Origin: Rhodocyclaceae bacterium
GTDB lineage: Bacteria > Pseudomonadota > Gammaproteobacteria > Burkholderiales > Rhodocyclaceae
Assembly (NCBI GenBank): GCA_016721505.1
Contig: JADKHX010000011.1
Span: 1-64,000 of the forward strand
Length of the DNA stretch: 64,000 nucleotides
Reading direction: 5' to 3'
Position numbers and translations under genes: made by a program. Each line of letters opens with the position of its first letter. Position 1 is the first letter of the stretch. The notes below the pieces were generated by a model, which was not told the origin of the DNA, did not search any database, and saw nothing but the letters and a program-made list of their open reading frames with translations. Below are positions 26,471 through 35,682 of this stretch, in pieces.

Positions 26471-28696
26471 ATGGTTTCTGTAACTCATTCTCTGACCAAA
26501 GCCGGCGATGACGCGGCGGCGCGCGCCTTACTGGTCGCCGGGCTGCCTGACGAGCGTGGCCGCTGGCTCGACGATGTACTGAGCTACGCCATGTCGCTAT
26601 ATGGTGAGGCGATGCTCGGCACCGGCGAACTTACTAGAGACCACGCGATCGGGATGTGTCTGACCGTTGCCGGGTTGGAGCTCGATGCCGATGCGCGCGC
26701 TGCCGCGTTGTTGTTTTCAGTGGCCGACCATCACTTGACACCTGAACTGGGTATTGCTCGGCTAGAGCGCGATTTTGGCTCGCCGGTGGCGCAGTTGGTA
26801 GGCGCATTGGCGCGGTTGAAATCCTTGCGTCCGCTAACGCGTGCAGCGAGCAGTGGGCAAGATGCGAATGCGCAGGCCGAAGTCTTGCGCAAGATGTTGT
26901 TGGCAATGTCGGTCGATATTCGGGTGGTGTTATTGCGGATTGCCAGCCGCGTGCAGACCCTGCGTCATCTAGCTGATGCGCCGGGTCTTGAACGCGAAGA
27001 GCTGGCTAAGGAAAGTCTGGCGATCTACTCACCACTGGCCAATCGTCTCGGCGTATGGCAACTCAAGTGGGAATTGGAAGATTTGTCATTCCGTTTTCTT
27101 GAGCCACAGACTTACAAACGCATTGCCGGTTTGCTCGATGAAAAACGTGTAGAGCGTGAAGATTTTATCCGTCGTGCCGTAGCGCAACTGAGTACGGAAT
27201 TAGCCGCGATTCATGTCGCAGCTGAAGTCTATGGCCGCCCCAAACATATTTACAGCATCTGGAACAAGATGCGTGGCAAGCGCCTGGATTTTGCTCAGGT
27301 GTATGACGTGCGCGCCTTGCGTGTCTTGGTTGATGATGTCGATGCGTGTTACGCCGCACTCGGCGTCGTGCATCATATTTGGAGTCCAATTGCCGGTGAA
27401 TTCGACGACTATATTTCGCAACCGAAAGGGAATTTTTATCAGTCATTGCACACAGCGGTAACGCTGGCCGACGGTCGTTCACTAGAGGTGCAAATTCGTA
27501 CCCGCGAAATGCATCAACACGCCGAGATGGGAGTCGCTGCGCATTGGCGATATAAGGAGCTTGGCGCGAGCGATGGCGGTGGCCGCAACGATACCTATGG
27601 CGACAAAATTGCCTGGCTGCGACAGTTGCTTTCGTGGCGTGACGAGATTAGCGATTCTGGAGACTGGGCGCGCGAATTCAAACGTGCAGCGCTCGATGAC
27701 ACGATTTATGTATTGACACCACAGGGTCGCGTGCTTGACATGACACGCGGTGCGACACCGGTGGACGTGGCTTATCGCCTGCATACCGACTTGGGTCATC
27801 GCTGTCGTGGTGCGCGGGTCGACGGCGCGATGGTGCCGCTCAATACGGTTTTGCAAAACGGCCAACAGGTTGAAATCATCGCAGCAAAAAGTGGCGGCCC
27901 TTCGCGCGACTGGCTGAGTGTAGAGAACGGATACCTGGCGAGTGCAAGAGCGCGGCAAAAAGCCCGCCAATGGTTTGCCGCAGCGGATACGGCAGAACAG
28001 TTAACGCAAGGACGCGCTATCGTCATGCGCGAAGTGCAGCGCGAAAGCCAAGGACACTTGCCGGTCAGTCTTGACGAACTCGCCACGCGACTTGGCGTGA
28101 AGAGCGCCGAAGCGATGTTTGTTAGTGCGGCGCGAGGTGAAATCGGTCCGCGTGCATTGCAGATTGCACTGCGTGGTACCAATGAAGCACCGCCGACTGA
28201 TGCGCAAATTGTGACGCGAAAGAGCCGTGCCAAAGAAGGCGATATTTTGATCGTCGGAGTGGACAAGCTACTCACCCAAATGGGTCGCTGCTGCAAACCG
28301 ATGCCGCCCGACGCGATAGCTGGATTTGTAACGCGCGGACGTGGAATTTCAATTCATCGCATCGGTTGCAGAGATTTTCGAATCATTGCCGATCGTCACC
28401 CGGAACGGGTGATTGAAGCGGGGTGGGGCGCCAACACCGAGAAGGCGCAGGCCAACGAAAGTGGCGTCTATGCGGCCGATCTGGTGGTGACTGCGAGCGA
28501 CAGACAGGGACTGCTGCGCGATATTTCAGAGATTCTGATGCGCGAAAAAATCAATGTGACTGCGACCAGAACTCAGTCCAAGGGCGGTAACGCGCTAATG
28601 CAGTTGACTATCGAGCTATCTGGCAAAACAGCTTTGCAACGCGTCATTACTTCGCTGTCGGATGTAGCTGGGGTGATTGCAGTGCGACGTGATTAA
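26471..28696 (+). CDS. relA: RelA-type (p)ppGpp synthetase
   Basis: 741 residues in RelA/SpoT order: an N-terminal HD-like domain (to about 200), the synthetase domain (about 230-370) with FAQVYDVRALRVLVDDVDAC and GEFDDYISQPKGNFYQSLHT, TGS (about 400-465, DTIYVLTPQGRVLDM), a zinc-finger-like CC at about residues 607-608 (GRCCKPMPPD), and a C-terminal ACT domain (LVVTASDRQGLLRDISEILM). The hydrolase HDxxED motif is replaced by ADHHLT near residue 87, so the hydrolase should be dead, and the synthetase motif is EFDD (about 310-313), the RelA rather than SpoT version. It makes (p)ppGpp on ribosomes sensing uncharged tRNA. Confidence 0.95.
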   Translation: MVSVTHSLTKAGDDAAARALLVAGLPDERGRWLDDVLSYAMSLYGEAMLGTGELTRDHAIGMCLTVAGLELDADARAAALLFSVADHHLTPELGIARLERDFGSPVAQLVGALARLKSLRPLTRAASSGQDANAQAEVLRKMLLAMSVDIRVVLLRIASRVQTLRHLADAPGLEREELAKESLAIYSPLANRLGVWQLKWELEDLSFRFLEPQTYKRIAGLLDEKRVEREDFIRRAVAQLSTELAAIHVAAEVYGRPKHIYSIWNKMRGKRLDFAQVYDVRALRVLVDDVDACYAALGVVHHIWSPIAGEFDDYISQPKGNFYQSLHTAVTLADGRSLEVQIRTREMHQHAEMGVAAHWRYKELGASDGGGRNDTYGDKIAWLRQLLSWRDEISDSGDWAREFKRAALDDTIYVLTPQGRVLDMTRGATPVDVAYRLHTDLGHRCRGARVDGAMVPLNTVLQNGQQVEIIAAKSGGPSRDWLSVENGYLASARARQKARQWFAAADTAEQLTQGRAIVMREVQRESQGHLPVSLDELATRLGVKSAEAMFVSAARGEIGPRALQIALRGTNEAPPTDAQIVTRKSRAKEGDILIVGVDKLLTQMGRCCKPMPPDAIAGFVTRGRGISIHRIGCRDFRIIADRHPERVIEAGWGANTEKAQANESGVYAADLVVTASDRQGLLRDISEILMREKINVTATRTQSKGGNALMQLTIELSGKTALQRVITSLSDVAGVIAVRRD

Positions 28697-30009
28697 TTCG
28701 CCGCTTTCTTCGCCGCTCGCAGCCACTTGATCTGCGCTAGTGTTTCCATAATCAGCGCGCTGAATACACCGAGTTTCATGTCTATCGGCTGACCCGCGCC
28801 GATGCGCCGGAATTGCTGATAAAACCAGTACGTTGCGCCAAACCCGTTAAGCATCTTGAAAATATTGAAACGTGAGTGCGGGCCAAAAACACCTGGGCCA
28901 AGGCGCAGCACTTTTTCGTACTGACCAAGCACCGGTCGCCCGCCCGCGAGCAATTCGGCAATGCAGTGTTGGTCAACACACAAAGGTCGCCCAATGCCGA
29001 TCATGGAGATTCCATCATCACTGATCGCTCGCGCCATCGCAGTTGCCGAACGAAAGCCACCAGTGACCATTAAAGGGACAGTCACCACCTCGCGCAACTC
29101 GGCAGCGAAATCCGCGAAGTAGGCTTCGCGCGCAACCGTCGACGGGCGGAGCTCGCCCATGTCGGGCGCGTCCATGCCGTCCATGTCCATCATCCGCGCT
29201 TGTTCGTAGTTGCCGCCGGAAATTTCTATCAAGTCAACGCGATGTTTTTCCAACCATTTGACGACTTGTTTGCATTCGGCAAATGAAAATCCGCCTTGTT
29301 GAAAATCAGCAGAATTTAGTTTGACGGTGACGGTAAAGTCAGCACCAGTTTTGGCTCGTACTGCATCGACCACAGCCAGCAGCATGCGTGCGCGGTTTTC
29401 CAAACTGCCGCCCCATTGGTCGGCGCGAATATTGGCACGCGGATTCAAGAATGAAGACAGCAAATAGCCATGCGCGGCATGAATTTGAACGCCGTCGAAG
29501 TCCGCATTTTTGGCTGCCAAGGAAGCGACAGCAAAGCGCTCGATCAGATCAAAAATCTCTGCTTCGGTGAGCGCCACGGGCACACCGAAAGTCTTACCCG
29601 GTAAGCCCAGCGCAATCGCCGACGGCGCCTTCGGGTGAGGGTTCACTACCGCTTGCGTTTGTCGGCCGGCATGACTGATTTGCATCCAGGTTTTCGCTCC
29701 CTCAGCCTTGGCCGCCGTGGCCCAAGCCGCTAGCGCAGCGTGCATTTGCGCATCCGGTTCACAGTCGATAACCACATTGCCCGGACGTTCCAAATGCAGG
29801 CGGTCAACTTGCACATTGCCAGTGATTAAAACACCGCAGCCGCTACCCGCCCAGTGTTTATACAGTCGGTTCAATTCGGGACTAGGATATGCGCGCAAAT
29901 CAGCCAGCCCTTCAGTCATCGCCGCCTTGGCAATCCGATTGGGAATTTGCTGACCGTTGGGCAGTGTGAGCGTGGTGCTGAGGATATTGGTGGACATGGT
30001 GTTGTGCAT
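28693..30009 (-). CDS. NADH:flavin oxidoreductase / Old Yellow Enzyme family protein
   Basis: 438 residues, a TIM-barrel FMN enzyme: LTLPNGQQIPNRIAKAAMTE, TWMQISHAGRQ, FDGVQIHAAHGYLLSSFLNP (the substrate-binding HxxH-type motif, here HAAHGYL), NARADQWGGSLENRARMLLA, MVTGGFRSATAMARAISDDG and IGIGRPLCVD. It reduces activated C=C bonds using NAD(P)H. The C-terminal 90 residues (GVFGPHSRFNIFKMLNGFGA...) are longer than in small OYEs and hydrophobic in places. The start could be 30009 or the ATG at 29997 (MSTNILSTT). Its 3' end overlaps the relA stop by 4 bp, convergently. Confidence 0.9.
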   Translation of the reverse strand: MHNTMSTNILSTTLTLPNGQQIPNRIAKAAMTEGLADLRAYPSPELNRLYKHWAGSGCGVLITGNVQVDRLHLERPGNVVIDCEPDAQMHAALAAWATAAKAEGAKTWMQISHAGRQTQAVVNPHPKAPSAIALGLPGKTFGVPVALTEAEIFDLIERFAVASLAAKNADFDGVQIHAAHGYLLSSFLNPRANIRADQWGGSLENRARMLLAVVDAVRAKTGADFTVTVKLNSADFQQGGFSFAECKQVVKWLEKHRVDLIEISGGNYEQARMMDMDGMDAPDMGELRPSTVAREAYFADFAAELREVVTVPLMVTGGFRSATAMARAISDDGISMIGIGRPLCVDQHCIAELLAGGRPVLGQYEKVLRLGPGVFGPHSRFNIFKMLNGFGATYWFYQQFRRIGAGQPIDMKLGVFSALIMETLAQIKWLRAAKKAAN

Positions 30010-30118
30010 TCGATGGATGATCAGCGGAACGAAAGTCTACCGTCCATGACGGAAGGCATCGCAGTTTAGGGCTTAAGGCAGCTACGCCGCGCAGACATTT
30101 TCTCCGTCCTCTCGTAAC

Positions 30119-30679
30119 ATGCCAACCATGATTCTCGTTTCGCCATCTACTCAACAAACGCTGCTGCCACATTCTTCGTGTGTTGTGCTTGCCTCATGGC
30201 AGGTGAGCGTTTCGTTTGAGCGTCGAAGTGGTGCGCTCAACATTCGCTATGTATTGCCTGCCTCCGGTTTGTGTCTGCCGTTGCTGCCCAAAGTGGATGC
30301 TTCAGCCCGCGCCGATGGGCTCTGGAAAAATACTTGTGCGGAGTTATTTGTCGCCGTCGCTGGCACTAAGGCCTATCGCGAATTCAATTTTTCTGCTGGT
30401 GGTGATTGGGCGGCGTATGATTTTGTCGATTACCGCACCCCAGCCCCAGACCTTGCTCAAGTTGTCGCACCGAAAATCTCTTGTGGGTTCGTTGAAGACG
30501 GTTGCTATATCGATGTGCAGATTGATGCAAAAGATTTGCCGGATTCTGATTCTGCGCAATTTGGAGCCAGTGTGGTATTGGAATCTGAGTATGGCAACCT
30601 GAGTTATTGGGCAGCATTTCACCCCTGCGCCAAACCGGATTTTCATCATCGAGATGGCTTTGTGCTGACGCTAATTTGA
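30119..30679 (+). CDS. DOMON-like domain protein
   Basis: 186 residues, beta-rich, no signal peptide. WQVSVSFERRSGALNIRYVL, RADGLWKNTCAELFVAVAGT, YREFNFSAGGDWAAYDFVDY and FGASVVLESEYGNLSYWAAF match the bacterial DOMON-like family, in which a carbohydrate- or haem-binding-like beta sandwich is found alone. Function is not established. It precedes the NamZ-like gene by 8 bp on the same strand, so the two should be co-transcribed and may act in cell-wall sugar handling. Confidence 0.75.
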   Translation: MPTMILVSPSTQQTLLPHSSCVVLASWQVSVSFERRSGALNIRYVLPASGLCLPLLPKVDASARADGLWKNTCAELFVAVAGTKAYREFNFSAGGDWAAYDFVDYRTPAPDLAQVVAPKISCGFVEDGCYIDVQIDAKDLPDSDSAQFGASVVLESEYGNLSYWAAFHPCAKPDFHHRDGFVLTLI

Positions 30680-30687
30680 GATAAATA

Positions 30688-31893
30688 ATGCAAACAGGTC
30701 TTGATCGCTTGCTCGCTGATGCTGCGTTACAACGTCGATTAAAAGGTCGACGCGTCGCCTATCTGGCGCATCCTGCATCGGTCACGCCATTGCTCACCCA
30801 CGGCTTGGATGCCTTGGCTGCGTTGCCGGGAATTAACTTAACGGCGGCCTTCGGCCCGCAACATGGACTGCGTGGCGACAAACAAGACAACATGATGGAA
30901 TCGCCGGATTTCATCGACCCAGTTCATAAAATTCCAGTGTTTAGTTTGTACGGCGAAGTGCGCCGACCGACGGCACAAATGATGGACAGCTTCGATGTCT
31001 TGTTGGTCGATATGCAAGATTTGGGTTGTCGGATTTACACCTTCATCACCACGCTGCGCTATGTGTTGGAAGCCGCTGCCGCGCTTGGAAAAACTGTGTG
31101 GGTGCTCGACCGCCCCAATCCCGCTGGCCGTCCGGTAGAAGGACTGACGTTGCGTGCCGGTTGGCAAAGTTTTGTCGGCGCGGGACCTATACCTATGCGT
31201 CACGGGCTGACGTTGGGCGAGTTAGCACGCTGGTTCATTGCCGATTTGAAACTTGTCGTCGATTGCGAAATTATTGCCATGCACGATTGGCAAGCCGATG
31301 CTGCGCCGGGTTTCGGTTGGCCGAGTGGCGAACGTAGTTGGGTTAATCCCAGCCCGAATGCGCCGAATGTTGCGATGGCGCGTTGCTATGCCGGAACAGT
31401 GATGTTAGAAGGCACCACACTCTCGGAGGGGCGTGGCACAACCCGACCGCTTGAGCTTTTTGGCGCGCCCGATATCGATGCAACAGCGGTACTCGCGACC
31501 ATGCAAAAAATAGCGCCGCACTGGCTGACCGGTTGCGTGTTGCGCCCTTGCTGGTTCGAGCCGACGTTTCACAAACATGCGCATGCGCTGTGTCAGGGGA
31601 TACAAATTCATGTGGACATCGCTGGGCAATACGAGCACCACATTTTTCAACCGTGGCGGTTGATGGCGTTGGCTTTCAAAGCGATTCGTGCGCTGCAACC
31701 GGACTATCTGTTATGGCGAGATTTTGCTTATGAATATGAGCAAGATAGGCTGGCGATTGATTTAATCAATGGTAGTGAATTGTTGCGCGAGTGGGTTGAC
31801 GATGCTACGGCCTTACCTGGTGATCTTGATGTTCTCGCGAAGGCTGACGAAAGCGCGTGGTGCGAAACACGTCAGCCACATTTGTTGTACTAG
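30688..31893 (+). CDS. DUF1343 protein, exo-beta-N-acetylmuramidase NamZ-like
   Basis: 401 residues: LAHPASVTPLLTHGLDALAA, AFGPQHGLRGDKQDNM, PVFSLYGEVRRPTAQMMDSF, VLLVDMQDLGCRIYTFITTL, WVLDRPNPAGRPVEGLTLR, PMRHGLTLGELARWF and SEGRGTTRPLELFGAP. These are the conserved blocks of DUF1343, whose characterised member NamZ removes terminal N-acetylmuramic acid from peptidoglycan fragments. No signal peptide is visible, so a cytoplasmic role in muropeptide recycling is plausible here. It follows the DOMON-like gene closely and ends before a strong bidirectional terminator. Confidence 0.88.
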   Translation: MQTGLDRLLADAALQRRLKGRRVAYLAHPASVTPLLTHGLDALAALPGINLTAAFGPQHGLRGDKQDNMMESPDFIDPVHKIPVFSLYGEVRRPTAQMMDSFDVLLVDMQDLGCRIYTFITTLRYVLEAAAALGKTVWVLDRPNPAGRPVEGLTLRAGWQSFVGAGPIPMRHGLTLGELARWFIADLKLVVDCEIIAMHDWQADAAPGFGWPSGERSWVNPSPNAPNVAMARCYAGTVMLEGTTLSEGRGTTRPLELFGAPDIDATAVLATMQKIAPHWLTGCVLRPCWFEPTFHKHAHALCQGIQIHVDIAGQYEHHIFQPWRLMALAFKAIRALQPDYLLWRDFAYEYEQDRLAIDLINGSELLREWVDDATALPGDLDVLAKADESAWCETRQPHLLY

Positions 31894-31912
31894 TTCATCG
31901 ACTTGTTTGTCC

Positions 31913-31946
31913 AAAAAAACGCCGACGAAGTTCGTCGGCGTTTTTA
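31913..31946. terminator. Bidirectional rho-independent terminator
   Basis: A-run, stem CGCCGACGAA / TTCGTCGGCG with a one-base loop, then a T-run. It sits between the convergent NamZ-like (+) and sulfatase (-) genes and serves both strands. Confidence 0.92.
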
Positions 31947-31964
31947 ATCAATGCATTAAGCCGC

Positions 31965-33536
31965 CTATGGCGTCATGAATTTTTCGACCATCTTGTCGTC
32001 GATGGTGAAGGAACCCGGACGCTGCCGAGGTGGAAACTTCTTGAATGTCGTCAGGAACCCCATGATTTTCAAATAGGCAGGTGGCGCAGTGGACGCAATT
32101 TTGTGATCCCACCAAGCGTTATAGCTATTGGAGTCTGTGTCAGCCTTTTCGAACGGATCGCGGCGTAAGTTGAATACCTTTGGGATACGTAACTCAACGA
32201 ACGGATCCCGCCACACGTCAAAGCGATGAGAGCGCTGCTCGGAGAACACCAGTTTCCAATCACCGTTACGCATCGCCAAAAACTTGCCATCGTCGCTGAA
32301 ATAGAAAAATTCACCACGTGGGCCTTGCTTGGTTTTGCCTTCCAAATACGGAACAAAATCAAATCCATCGAGATGGACTTTGAAGGTTTTTCCTTCGGCG
32401 ACGTGACCGGCAAGCAATTTTTCTTTGATGCCTGGCGCACCGGCCGCGGACATCAATGTAGGAACCCAATCTTGGTGGCTCATGATTTCATTGGATATGC
32501 TGCTAGGTTTGATATGGCCTGGCCAGCGCATGACGGCGGGAACGCGGAAGCCACCTTCCCAATTGGTATTTTTCTCGCCACGGAAGGGCGTAATGCCGCC
32601 GTCCGGCCATTGATTGAAATGCACACCATTGTCAGTGGTGTAAATCACAATCGTGTTCTTGGCGATTCCCAAATCATCCAATTTTTTGAGCAATTGGCCG
32701 ACCTGTCCGTCGTGCTCGACCATGCCGTCATTGTAAAAATCCTGCCCCGAAAGCCCGACCGATTCCTTGCGTAGATGTGTGTAGTAATGCATCCGCGATG
32801 AATTGAACCAAACAAAAAATGGTTTGTCGGCCTTGTGCGCTTTGTCAATGAAACTCAGCGAGGCATTGAGAAATTCTTCGTCAATGGTCTCCATCCGTTT
32901 CTTAGTTAATGGACCAAGATCTTCAACTTTGCCATCGGCGGTACTGTGGATCACCCCGCGCGGACGGCTCAGCTTATTGACCATGGGGTCTTTTGACCAA
33001 TCCATGTCTTCCGGTGCTTCCTCAGCATTCAGGTGATAAAGGTTGCCGAAGAATTCATCAAAACCATGGTTGGTTGGCAAAAACTCATCGCGATCACCGA
33101 GGTGGTTTTTGCCGAATTGGCCGCTGGTGTACCCTAACGGCTTTAACAATTCGGCGAGCGTCGGGTCTTCTTTTTGCAGACCAATGGGAGCGCCTGGAAT
33201 ACCAACCTTGGTCAGGCCGGTACGAATCGGATGTTGGCCAGTGATAAAGGCGGAACGTCCGGCGGTACAGCTTTGCTCGCCGTAAAAATCAGTGAACATC
33301 ATGCCCTCGTTGGCAATCCGGTCGATGTTCGGTGTCTGATAGCCCATCTGCCCGTGGCTGTATTTGCTGATGTTGGTGATGCCGATATCGTCGCCCATGA
33401 TGACCAAGATATTGGGCTTGCCCGCGGCTTGTGCGAACGACGCCAGCATCATCGCGGCGGCGGCTAACAGCCAGCGCAATGCCGAATACCGGCTGAAAGT
33501 AGTTTTAAGCCTCATCTTTGAATCTCCTCGTGTCAA
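31965..33536 (-). CDS. Secreted arylsulfatase
   Basis: Up to 523 residues; the ATG at 33515 (MRLKTTFSRYSALRWLL) is the more likely start, giving a standard signal peptide ending FAQA-AGK. The sulfatase domain has metal ligands in ILVIMGDDIGITNIS, the formylglycine motif C-T-A-G-R in GEQSCTAGRSAFITGQHPIR, FGKNHLGD, and YTTDNGVHFNQWPDGG. The cysteine must be oxidised to formylglycine; no modifying enzyme (FGE or anSME) is encoded in this window. It cleaves a sulfate ester in the periplasm; the substrate is unknown. It is monocistronic as far as seen. Confidence 0.92.
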   Translation of the reverse strand: MTRGDSKMRLKTTFSRYSALRWLLAAAAMMLASFAQAAGKPNILVIMGDDIGITNISKYSHGQMGYQTPNIDRIANEGMMFTDFYGEQSCTAGRSAFITGQHPIRTGLTKVGIPGAPIGLQKEDPTLAELLKPLGYTSGQFGKNHLGDRDEFLPTNHGFDEFFGNLYHLNAEEAPEDMDWSKDPMVNKLSRPRGVIHSTADGKVEDLGPLTKKRMETIDEEFLNASLSFIDKAHKADKPFFVWFNSSRMHYYTHLRKESVGLSGQDFYNDGMVEHDGQVGQLLKKLDDLGIAKNTIVIYTTDNGVHFNQWPDGGITPFRGEKNTNWEGGFRVPAVMRWPGHIKPSSISNEIMSHQDWVPTLMSAAGAPGIKEKLLAGHVAEGKTFKVHLDGFDFVPYLEGKTKQGPRGEFFYFSDDGKFLAMRNGDWKLVFSEQRSHRFDVWRDPFVELRIPKVFNLRRDPFEKADTDSNSYNAWWDHKIASTAPPAYLKIMGFLTTFKKFPPRQRPGSFTIDDKMVEKFMTP

Positions 33537-33804
33537 AGTTGGTGACGCTGTAGCTGACGAACCGTTGGTTATTATAAGCCAAAAAACGGCACCGATTTAA
33601 CGGCGTGTGGCCGCTGATCGGGCCAGTCCCGTGCCAGCGCCATCTGAACAAGCGAACACTAGTGTATGGAACGGGTGTTGCTGCGAGCTAGGGTCTGGTG
33701 AGATTGCTGTCAACCGAGCGCAAACAGTCGCGTTATTGACCGTGACGCGCGGATTGTCCAAGTGTGGTCAAAACGAAGTCCTTAACTTTTATAGAGGAAA
33801 TACC

Positions 33805-34035
33805 ATGAGCAAAGTCCTAGCTGTCCTGATCGCCGGTTTGTTTGCAACTTCAATTTACGCAGCTGACGCTGCCAAGCCTGCCGCCGCTCCGGCTGCTGCT
33901 GCCGCTGCGCCAGCCAAAGCAGCGCCTGCGGCTGCTGCCGCTGCACCTGCTGCCGCTGCACCAGAAGCTGCTGCCAAGCCAGCCAAGAAAAAAGGCAAGA
34001 AAAAAGCTAAAGCCAAAGCTGAAGCAATGAAGTAA
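33805..34035 (+). CDS. Small secreted Ala/Pro-rich protein with a Lys-rich tail
   Basis: 76 residues. A signal peptide MSKVLAVLIAGLFATSIYA is followed by a low-complexity Ala/Pro segment (AAKPAAAPAAAAAAPAKAAP and on) and a very basic end PAKKKGKKKAKAKAEAMK. GAGGAAA lies 6 bp before the ATG. The tail resembles histone H1-like AlgP/HctB repeats, but the signal peptide argues for periplasmic or surface location. Similar short proteins are often annotated only as hypothetical. A strong terminator follows, so it is a single-gene transcript. Confidence 0.8.
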   Translation: MSKVLAVLIAGLFATSIYAADAAKPAAAPAAAAAAPAKAAPAAAAAAPAAAAPEAAAKPAKKKGKKKAKAKAEAMK

Positions 34036-34069
34036 TTATTTGCTGAATCGCAACGCGATTCTGTAAATG

Positions 34070-34100
34070 GAAATAGCGGGTGAATGCCCGCTATTTTTTC
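34070..34100 (+). terminator. Rho-independent terminator after the Ala/Lys-rich gene
   Basis: Stem AAATAGCGGG / CCCGCTATTT with a short loop (TGAATG) and a run of six T, 35 bp after the stop codon. Confidence 0.9.
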
Positions 34101-34182
34101 GTCCACGTTTTGCCGAGATCGATTTTTCCATTATGGGGTATAGTTTTTTTGCCCTTTGCATCCTTATGAGTGCCTCTCAAAT

Positions 34183-35289
34183 ATGAAAACCAAAGCAGCC
34201 GTCGCGTGGAAATCAGGTGCGCCACTTAGCATCGAAACTGTCGATTTAGCTGCGCCGCAGCATGGTGAAGTTTTGGTCGAAATCAAAGCCACCGGCATAT
34301 GTCATACCGATTACTACACGCTCTCAGGTGCGGATCCGGAAGGCATCTTCCCCGCGATACTCGGCCACGAAGGCGCTGGCGTGGTGGTCGAAATCGGCTC
34401 AGGCGTCAGCTCGCTTAAGGTCGGCGATCATGTCATTCCGCTGTACACGCCGGAGTGCCGCGAATGCAAATTTTGTTTGAGCAGGAAAACCAATCTCTGC
34501 CAAAAAATTCGCGGCACCCAAGGCAAAGGATTGATGCCCGATGGCAGCAGTCGATTCAGCATGGACGGCCAACCCATTTTGCATTACATGGGCACCTCAA
34601 CCTTCAGTAATTTCACCGTCGTTCCCGAAATCGCGCTGGCAAAAATCCGCGATGACGCGCCCTTCGACAAGGTTTGCTACATCGGTTGCGGCGTCACCAC
34701 CGGCATCGGCGCGGTGCTGTTCACGGCGAAAGTAGAAGCCGGTGCCAACGTGGTTGTATTCGGTCTTGGCGGCATCGGCCTGAACGTGATTCAAGGCGCA
34801 AAAATGGTCGGTGCCAACAAGATTATCGGCATCGATATCAACCCTGCAAGACAAGCCATCGCACGCAAATTTGGCATGACACATTTCATCAATCCGACCG
34901 AAACCGAAAACCTGATTGACGCGATAGTGCAGCTCACCGACGGCGGTGCCGACTACAGTTTTGAGTGCATCGGCAACACCAAAGTCATGCGCCAAGCGCT
35001 CGAGTGCACGCACAAAGGCTGGGGCCGCAGCATCATCATCGGCGTCGCTGAAGCTGGTGCAGAAATCAGCACCAGGCCCTTCCAATTAGTCACCGGTCGC
35101 AAATGGGAAGGCTCGGCATTTGGCGGCGCACGCGGTCGAACTGATGTGCCAAAAATCGTCGACTGGTACATGGAAGGGAAAATCAATATCGACGATCTAA
35201 TCACTCACACCATGCCGCTGGAAAAAATCAACGAAGGGTTTGATTTGATGAAGCGTGGCGAGTCGATACGTGGTGTGGTTTTGTTTTGA
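34183..35289 (+). CDS. frmA: S-(hydroxymethyl)glutathione dehydrogenase / class III alcohol dehydrogenase
   Basis: 368 residues of the zinc-dependent long-chain ADH family. Catalytic zinc ligands C40 (ATGICHTDYYT), H62/E63 (LGHEGAGVV) and the second Cys (about 168, YIGCGVTTG); structural zinc ligands C92, C95, C98, C106 (ECRECKFC...NLCQ). NAD site VVVFGLGGIGLNVIQGAKMV, and GGARGRTDVPKIVDWYMEGK near the end, typical of class III. It oxidises S-hydroxymethylglutathione, so it removes formaldehyde with glutathione (gshA at 23167). The partner hydrolase frmB is not beside it. The ATG at 34183 is the usual start; an in-frame ATG further up adds nine atypical residues. Confidence 0.95.
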   Translation: MKTKAAVAWKSGAPLSIETVDLAAPQHGEVLVEIKATGICHTDYYTLSGADPEGIFPAILGHEGAGVVVEIGSGVSSLKVGDHVIPLYTPECRECKFCLSRKTNLCQKIRGTQGKGLMPDGSSRFSMDGQPILHYMGTSTFSNFTVVPEIALAKIRDDAPFDKVCYIGCGVTTGIGAVLFTAKVEAGANVVVFGLGGIGLNVIQGAKMVGANKIIGIDINPARQAIARKFGMTHFINPTETENLIDAIVQLTDGGADYSFECIGNTKVMRQALECTHKGWGRSIIIGVAEAGAEISTRPFQLVTGRKWEGSAFGGARGRTDVPKIVDWYMEGKINIDDLITHTMPLEKINEGFDLMKRGESIRGVVLF

Positions 35290-35319
35290 GGTGACGTTCA
35301 AGCAGCGCAGGATTTTGCT

Positions 35320-35342
35320 AGTTGGTGCTGGTCACACGCCGT
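35320..35342 (+). repeat. Dispersed 23-bp bipartite motif, near-consensus copy
   Basis: Left arm AGTTGGTGCTG, centre GTCACAC, right arm GCCGT, one mismatch to consensus. It lies 30 bp after the frmA stop and is preceded by TTTTGCT, the shared flank. Confidence 0.85.
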
Positions 35343-35377
35343 TAATGCGCGCGCCCTCGCCATTAGCCTCAAATTAT

Positions 35378-35454
35378 TGGTGCGCCCGGACAGATTCGAA
35401 CTGCCTACCCCTTGGTTCGAAGCCAAGTGCTCTATCCAAATGAGCTACGGGCGC
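35378..35454 (-). tRNA. tRNA-Arg (anticodon TCG)
   Basis: Minus-strand cloverleaf: acceptor GCGCCCG/CGGGCGC, D-arm GCTCATTTGGATAGAGC, anticodon stem CTTGG/CCAAG with loop CTTCGAA (anticodon TCG), T-loop TTCGAATC and encoded CCA. It reads CGA. It is 27 bp downstream of tRNA-Ser and probably shares its transcript. Confidence 0.95.
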
Positions 35455-35481
35455 ATTTTTTTCGTAAGCACGAAAAAAAAC

Positions 35482-35571
35482 TGGCGGAGGGGGTGGGATT
35501 CGAACCCACGGTAGGCTTGCACCTACGCCTGATTTCGAGTCAGGTACATTCGACCACTCTGCCACCCCTCC
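35482..35571 (-). tRNA. tRNA-Ser (anticodon CGA)
   Basis: Minus-strand class II tRNA of 90 nt: acceptor GGAGGGG/CCCCTCC, anticodon stem CCTGA/TCAGG with loop CTCGAAA (anticodon CGA), a long variable arm (GTAGGTGCAAGCCTAC), T-loop TTCGAATC, discriminator G and encoded CCA. It reads UCG. A TATAAT on the minus strand at 35583-35588 may be part of its promoter. Confidence 0.95.
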
Positions 35572-35682
35572 GCTGGGCGCGAATTATAGCGGGGCATTCC
35601 CTATTGGACACGATAAGATGCATTGCGTATGCCATCCGAACTTCTATGTGCGACTCGACCAGAGAAACTTTTGAATTGGCCT

